A stretch of 28,403 nucleotides of DNA. Origin: JBGZFC01 sp964631255 (GTDB lineage Bacteria; Bacteroidota; Bacteroidia; Bacteroidales; Dysgonomonadaceae). The notes beneath the pieces are model-generated. The model worked only from the letters and a program-made list of their open reading frames with translations. It ran no database searches and had not been told where the DNA came from. The position numbers and the translations under genes were made by a program. Below are positions 24,190 to 28,403 of the stretch, piece by piece; the first letter of the stretch is position 1, and each line of letters opens with the position of its first letter. The stretch spans positions 1-28,403 of the forward strand of contig CAZVWS010000028.1 in assembly GCA_964631255.1 (NCBI GenBank), written 5' to 3'.

Positions 24190-26401
24190 TTATTTCCCCA
24201 ATTCCAACTGGTTTTTAACCAATTCGTAATACTTACCACGCAAAGCCGTCAGTTCTTCGTGTGTACCTTCTTCCGCTACTTTTCCTTGGTCTAACACCAC
24301 TATTTTGTCGGCATCACGTACCGTGCTTAACCGATGTGCCACTACTACAACGGTTTTTCCTTTGTAAAATCCGTGCAGATGTTTCATTATCTCTTTTTCG
24401 TTGTTGGCATCCAAGGCATTAGTGGCTTCGTCTAAAAAGATGAACTCCGGATTTTTATACACGGCTCGGGCAATCAGGATGCGTTGGCGTTGTCCTTGGC
24501 TGATACCGTTTCCTTCCATCCCGATTTTGGTGTTATAACCCAACGGTAATCCGTCGATAAAATCGCGGATATTGGCAACGGTTACGGCGTGGCGTAATTT
24601 TTCGATGTCCACATAATCATCGCCCACACCAATGTTCTGGGCAATGGTTTCGGAAAAGATAAAACCGTCTTGCATCACAGAACCCGACTTACTCCGCCAC
24701 AAATGGGGATTGATAACGCTAAGCGGTGTTTCTCCCACTCTGATGGTGCCTTTGTTCGGCTCGTAAAAGCCCAATAATAGTTTTATCAATGTGGTTTTTC
24801 CGCTTCCGCTTGCTCCCACAATAGCAGTTACTTTTTCTTGTGGAATAGTCAAATTTATATCTTCCAGCACATAATCACGGTCGGCACCGTCGTAACTGAA
24901 CGACAGGTTTTCCAACGAAATGTCGCGTTTGTCGGGCAGGACAGTCAATTTATTTTCGATGGTTTCTTCCTCGTCTTCTTTGCCGTGAACTTCGTTTAAC
25001 CGCTCCAAACTGATTTGTGCATCTTGAAAAGCACGGGCAAAACCGATGAATTGCTCTACCGGTGCGGACAATTGCCCGATGATGTAAGTCAGCGCCATCA
25101 TCATCCCCAATGTCATTTGTCCGTCCACTACGGCTTTAGCGGCGATAAACGAAACGATAATGTTAGTAGTCTGGCTGAAAAATACTGAGCCCACTTGTTG
25201 GAGTTGTCCCAATATCAAACCTTTGATACCGATTTTGAACAGTTTTACCTGAATGCGTTCCCATTGCCACCGCTTTTGTTTTTCGCAGTTGTTGAGTTTG
25301 ATTTCCTGCATTCCGGTTATCAACTGGATGATATTGCTCTGTTCCCCGGCGGATTGGGCAAACCGCTTGTAATCCAGTTCGCGGCGGTATTTCATAAAGA
25401 GCAGTATCCAAGTCACATATAGGGCGTTTCCTGCAAGAAAAACACCAAGAATAACCAGATTGTAATATGCCAACACAAAGGCGAAAACAAAGAAATTGAC
25501 AAATGAAAACAGTGTACTGATGGAATTTCCGGTAAGGAACGATTCGATGCGACCGTGGTCGCCGATGCGCTGCATAATATCGCCGGTCATTTTCGTATCG
25601 AAATAGCGAAGCGGTAATTTCATCAGTTTTGCCAAAAAATCGGAAATTAGGGCAATGTTTATCCGCGTGTTCATGTGCAATAATATCCAGCTACGGATAA
25701 ACTCCACGGAAAGGCGAGCGACAAATATAATAAGTTGTGCAATTAGAATAAGTGTTATAAAACTTAGGTTTCCGTCACGGATACCCACGTCCACCAACGA
25801 TTGCGTGAGGAACGGGAAAATCAGTTGCAGGATACTTACAACCAGCATCCCCAACACCAATTGCACTAATTGGCTTTTATAGGGTGCAAGGTAACGTAGA
25901 AAAAAACGTAGACTTCGGTTGCGTTTCTCTTTTTCATCTTCATGCTCAAAAAAATCAGGACCGGGTTCTAATAGCAGTGCTACACCTTTGTCCTCTTCGT
26001 TTGTTTTTGTACTGTACCAGCATTTTTTGAAATCGGCTTCATCGTATGTAACTAATCCCAATACAGGATCTGCCACATAAATACGATGCCCGACTTTTTT
26101 ATCTTTTATTATTTTGTAAACAACCACAAAGTGATTCTGTTTCCAATGTACTATACAAGGTAATGGAGCTTCATTAGCCAATTGTTCAAACGAAATCATT
26201 ACCCCCGAAGAGCGAAACCCAATATATTCCGCGGCATCGCTTATTCCCAACATGGATACCCCCCTCTCGCGTGATAAACGAATGTTGGCGCAGAGTTTCC
26301 AGACTGTAGAGCCTGCCGTAGTACTTGGCTATCATGCGCAGGCAGGTGGAACCGCAGTCCATGGCGTCGAGTTGGATGTAGGTGGGGAACGGCTTTTTCA
26401 T
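24190..26401 (-). CDS. Peptidase-containing ABC transporter (C39-ABC, PCAT), interrupted by a +1 frameshift
   Basis: Reading from ATG 26401 gives an N-terminal C39 peptidase start with the catalytic Cys16 in QLDAMDCGSTC, but the frame breaks after REG at a run of six C (26259-26264 on the plus strand). The rest continues in another frame from ATG 26253 for 687 codons. Removing one base restores a 736-aa protein of normal PCAT length. It has the C39 domain at 1-135 (His90 in NHFVVVY, Asp111 in VADPVLG) and six transmembrane helices at about 155-430. The ATPase has Walker A GASGSGKTT, signature SQGQRQR, Walker B FIFLDEATNALD and H-loop VVVAHRLST. It should cleave GG leaders and export the core peptide. 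As it stands, either translation restarts at 26253, giving a transporter without Cys16, or slippage or phase variation restores it. The frame-correct five-C version exists at 11770-11774. A sequencing error is also possible. Confidence 0.9.
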
Positions 26402-26411
26402 ATAATAAACA

Positions 26412-27863
26412 TCAATTTTCGATTCTCACAATCTTTCCTGTTTTGTCATAATAAATGATATATGGAATAGCCTTAATTTTCATATCCTCAAACCATTTTG
26501 TTGTTTTACTATTGGTAACAAAATAGGAATGGTTCTCATTTTCAAGTCCTATTTCATCCACTCTTTTCATCCATTCCGATTTATCGTCAAAATAGGTAAT
26601 AAATACGTACTCAATTCCATTTTTCTTATTCTCTTGTCGCTCATTTGCATTCGATTTTATTTTTTCGATACATGGTGCGCACCATGATGCCCACACATCC
26701 AACACAACTTCTTTTCCGTAAAAGCTCTTTAAAACATCATTCAAGGTAGTTGTTTTTCCGTTTTTGTCCACCAACTGCACATAATTCACATTTGTGCTAT
26801 CTATGTTGTATTTTTTCATTAAATATTTCGGCAGGTTAGAATCGGGATAAAGATTAAGATATTCATCGTTATTTTTATTTATGATACTCCAAGGGGCTTC
26901 TGAGTAAACTAAATCTAAGAATTTGGAAACAACTGTTTTGTTGAAATTTGAATCCATATTTAACGGCAACAACGCTTCGTGTAACAGATATACTGATTTG
27001 TTTTTCTCATGATAGAAATAACTGTCTATATCATGATATTTGTATGATAGCGCATAAAAGTTCGGATTGTAAAACATATTTTCGTCTATGTCTTTATGGA
27101 ACTGAAACTCCCAATCTTTTTTGTATGCGTTGCGGAAAGAATTAAAATAACGGCTTTTTTGGATGTTTTGATTGATAATGTGTTTTTTTAAATCAATCTC
27201 GCTTTTCAAGAATGTGTATTCTTTCGCATTAATCATATTAGAGGAAAATAATGAATCTATGTAATTTTGTTGCCATTGTATTTCATTCTCAGCTTTTTTC
27301 AAATAATGTGGCAATGCTTCATCAATTTCCTGTTGCGTAGGAAATCTATCTTTACCTTTTATAAATGCCATAGGTCCAAAACCATCTATTTTTCTTTCCG
27401 CACTTATTTTATTTTCATAAATTTGATGATACAGGGTTTCATAATAGGCATTGATATGATCGAACGCATGGTGGTTTTTTATATATGGAATCGTATCGTT
27501 AAAGCCAATGTGGTAACTATTGTTAGGATGAAGTATGAAGTTGACGGTTGAAATTCCACCAAAAAAAGAGAGACTAAAAATCACAGATTCGCGCTTGCTA
27601 TATATTTCGATAGTATCATTTGTGTTGAATTGTTGCGGATACAAATAACTAATCTCTTCAAAATCATCATTGATATAGGAGCACATGTTTCGTTGAATAA
27701 ATTCGCCATCGTTTGGTAAAATTCCCACTTTCGTATCAGGTACTGAGTCATGTACGATAATTATCTTATCTTTTTGATTTTGTGCCGAGAAATTGTCCTC
27801 TTTTTTGGACGGATAGCTACAACCCGCAATGAGTAAAATGAGAAAAAAAGATAAAGGTTTCAT
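26412..27863 (-). CDS. TlpA-type thioredoxin-fold lipoprotein, WCAPC active site
   Basis: A 483-aa protein. The lipoprotein signal MKPLSFFLILLIAGC puts Cys15 at the acylation site, so it is membrane-anchored and periplasm-facing. Residues ~20-360 are a large A/T-rich N-terminal region without recognised motifs, partly helical. The C-terminal thioredoxin/TlpA domain (about 365-483) has VVLDVWASWCAPC with the redox pair Cys395/Cys398 and a cis-Pro loop IKAIPYIIYY. It ends 10 bp before the PCAT start, so it is in the same operon. Such proteins reduce or isomerise disulfides in the envelope. With a four-Cys peptide core exported by the same operon, a role in its redox state is reasonable, but a general envelope role cannot be excluded. 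Confidence 0.85.
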   Translation of the reverse strand: MKPLSFFLILLIAGCSYPSKKEDNFSAQNQKDKIIIVHDSVPDTKVGILPNDGEFIQRNMCSYINDDFEEISYLYPQQFNTNDTIEIYSKRESVIFSLSFFGGISTVNFILHPNNSYHIGFNDTIPYIKNHHAFDHINAYYETLYHQIYENKISAERKIDGFGPMAFIKGKDRFPTQQEIDEALPHYLKKAENEIQWQQNYIDSLFSSNMINAKEYTFLKSEIDLKKHIINQNIQKSRYFNSFRNAYKKDWEFQFHKDIDENMFYNPNFYALSYKYHDIDSYFYHEKNKSVYLLHEALLPLNMDSNFNKTVVSKFLDLVYSEAPWSIINKNNDEYLNLYPDSNLPKYLMKKYNIDSTNVNYVQLVDKNGKTTTLNDVLKSFYGKEVVLDVWASWCAPCIEKIKSNANERQENKKNGIEYVFITYFDDKSEWMKRVDEIGLENENHSYFVTNSKTTKWFEDMKIKAIPYIIYYDKTGKIVRIEN

Positions 27864-27951
27864 TGTTGATGTGAATGATGATTTTATATGAAATATGGTT
27901 GAGAGGCTGTATTAAAAGAATCTTATCTCTTTTGAAACAACGACACTATTT

Positions 27952-28403
27952 TCAAAATTCTCCTTTCGATACAATCTCGGAAGGTCTCTTAAAATGTCGT
28001 GCTATAATCTGTCCGTTTTCATCAATAAGCAAATACCAAGGGATGGAGAATCCTCTCTGTCCCTCGTTTTTCCTACTATGAATATCAATATCTGCAATAT
28101 AAATTGCTCTGAGTTCTTCTTGAAATTTTTTGTTAGCGCGAAAATGAAAACCTTTTAACGCGTTTACGTTAATTGTTGCCCGCCATCTTTTTTCATCCTC
28201 TTCTTCAGCAAGTACAATATATAATGGAGTAATATTCTCTTTTTCCAATATCTTTTCCAATGCGCCTTTGTATTGAAATTCGGCACGACACGGGTTGCAC
28301 CACAACGCCCACACATCAACATATAATTTCTTTCCTTTGAACTGGGCGATAAGCTCCGAAAATGTGTGAATAGAGTCATTTTCAACAATATCTATGGAAG
28401 TAT
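27952..28403 (-). CDS. TlpA-type thioredoxin-fold protein, WCNPC active site, N-terminus beyond the window
   Basis: The frame is open from the right edge of the window to the stop at 27952, giving at least 150 codons. The visible part is a TlpA/thioredoxin domain: FKGKKLYVDVWALWCNPC with a CNPC redox pair, and a cis-Pro loop GFSIPWYLLIDENGQIIA. The 5' end, including any signal sequence, is missing. It lies 88 bp upstream of the second TlpA gene on the same strand with no clear promoter between, so probably one operon. The CNPC dipeptide differs from the CAPC of its neighbour, suggesting different redox potential or partner. The GTG at 28314 is not the start, since the conserved fold extends upstream. 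Confidence 0.85.
   Translation of the reverse strand, partial: TSIDIVENDSIHTFSELIAQFKGKKLYVDVWALWCNPCRAEFQYKGALEKILEKENITPLYIVLAEEEDEKRWRATINVNALKGFHFRANKKFQEELRAIYIADIDIHSRKNEGQRGFSIPWYLLIDENGQIIARHFKRPSEIVSKGEF

Noticed and set aside
22755..24239. Start of the HlyD protein at 24239
   Set aside because: It would add 20 residues overlapping the ABC transporter by 50 bp. The ATG at 24179 gives a 10-bp gap.
24190..26253. Treating the 687-codon frame from 26253 as a complete ABC transporter
   Set aside because: It begins in the middle of the C39 domain at codon 50 of the restored frame. The missing N-terminus with the catalytic Cys lies directly upstream in another frame.
11585..28403. Insertion sequence or transposon as the cause of the duplications
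   Set aside because: No transposase, integrase or terminal inverted repeats were found. The copies share internal homology with the exporter and barrel genes instead.

Overview
The window comes from a member of the phylum Bacteroidota, most likely the order Bacteroidales. Supporting signs are two proteins with type IX secretion (Por) C-terminal sorting tails, a fused SecDF, GLPGLI-family proteins, a double-glycine-leader peptide, several promoters matching the Bacteroidetes TAnnTTTG -7 box, and a general lack of strong Shine-Dalgarno sequences. The genus cannot be fixed from the sequence alone.

Left part (1-11.5 kb), housekeeping: a tRNA-His cut by the window edge, a bifunctional-nuclease-domain protein with a UVR motif, rsmE (16S rRNA m3U1498 methyltransferase), tRNA-Thr(CGT), a T9SS-sorted secreted protein, a PQQ-type beta-propeller exported protein, secDF, a T9SS-sorted cleaved-adhesin (choice-of-anchor J) protein, and an M3-family peptidyl-dipeptidase lipoprotein. 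Most units are closed by clear hairpin terminators. The 554-bp gap between the adhesin and the M3 peptidase holds a striking array of about 14 tandem 21/22-bp units with short inverted repeats, and a tetranucleotide microsatellite.

Right part (11.6-28.4 kb), an accessory peptide locus, all on the minus strand. In transcription order: a TlpA/thioredoxin protein (cut by the window end), a second TlpA-type lipoprotein, a C39-peptidase-containing ABC transporter (PCAT), a HlyD-type membrane fusion protein, a previously overlooked 50-codon ORF, a 73-aa precursor with a textbook GG leader and a four-cysteine core, then modules pairing a GLPGLI-family protein with a ~880-aa carboxypeptidase-regulatory/plug/beta-barrel outer membrane protein. 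There are two full modules plus an extra GLPGLI gene with a barrel gene truncated to its N-terminal domain. A DUF6624-like protein follows.

The locus looks actively rearranging. Three 5' fragments of the C39/ABC gene lie scattered in it, two of them directly after the barrel genes and sharing the same derived junction. The full-length PCAT gene is itself interrupted by a +1 frameshift in a six-G run (plus-strand C6, 26259-26264). A truncated copy 14.5 kb away carries the in-frame five-G version inside an otherwise identical 182-bp tract. The working model (inference) is a GG-leader peptide, disulfide-bonded with help from the TlpA proteins, matured and exported by PCAT/HlyD, with the GLPGLI/barrel pairs acting at the outer membrane in export, sensing, uptake or immunity. 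PCAT function may be switched or lost by the homopolymer.
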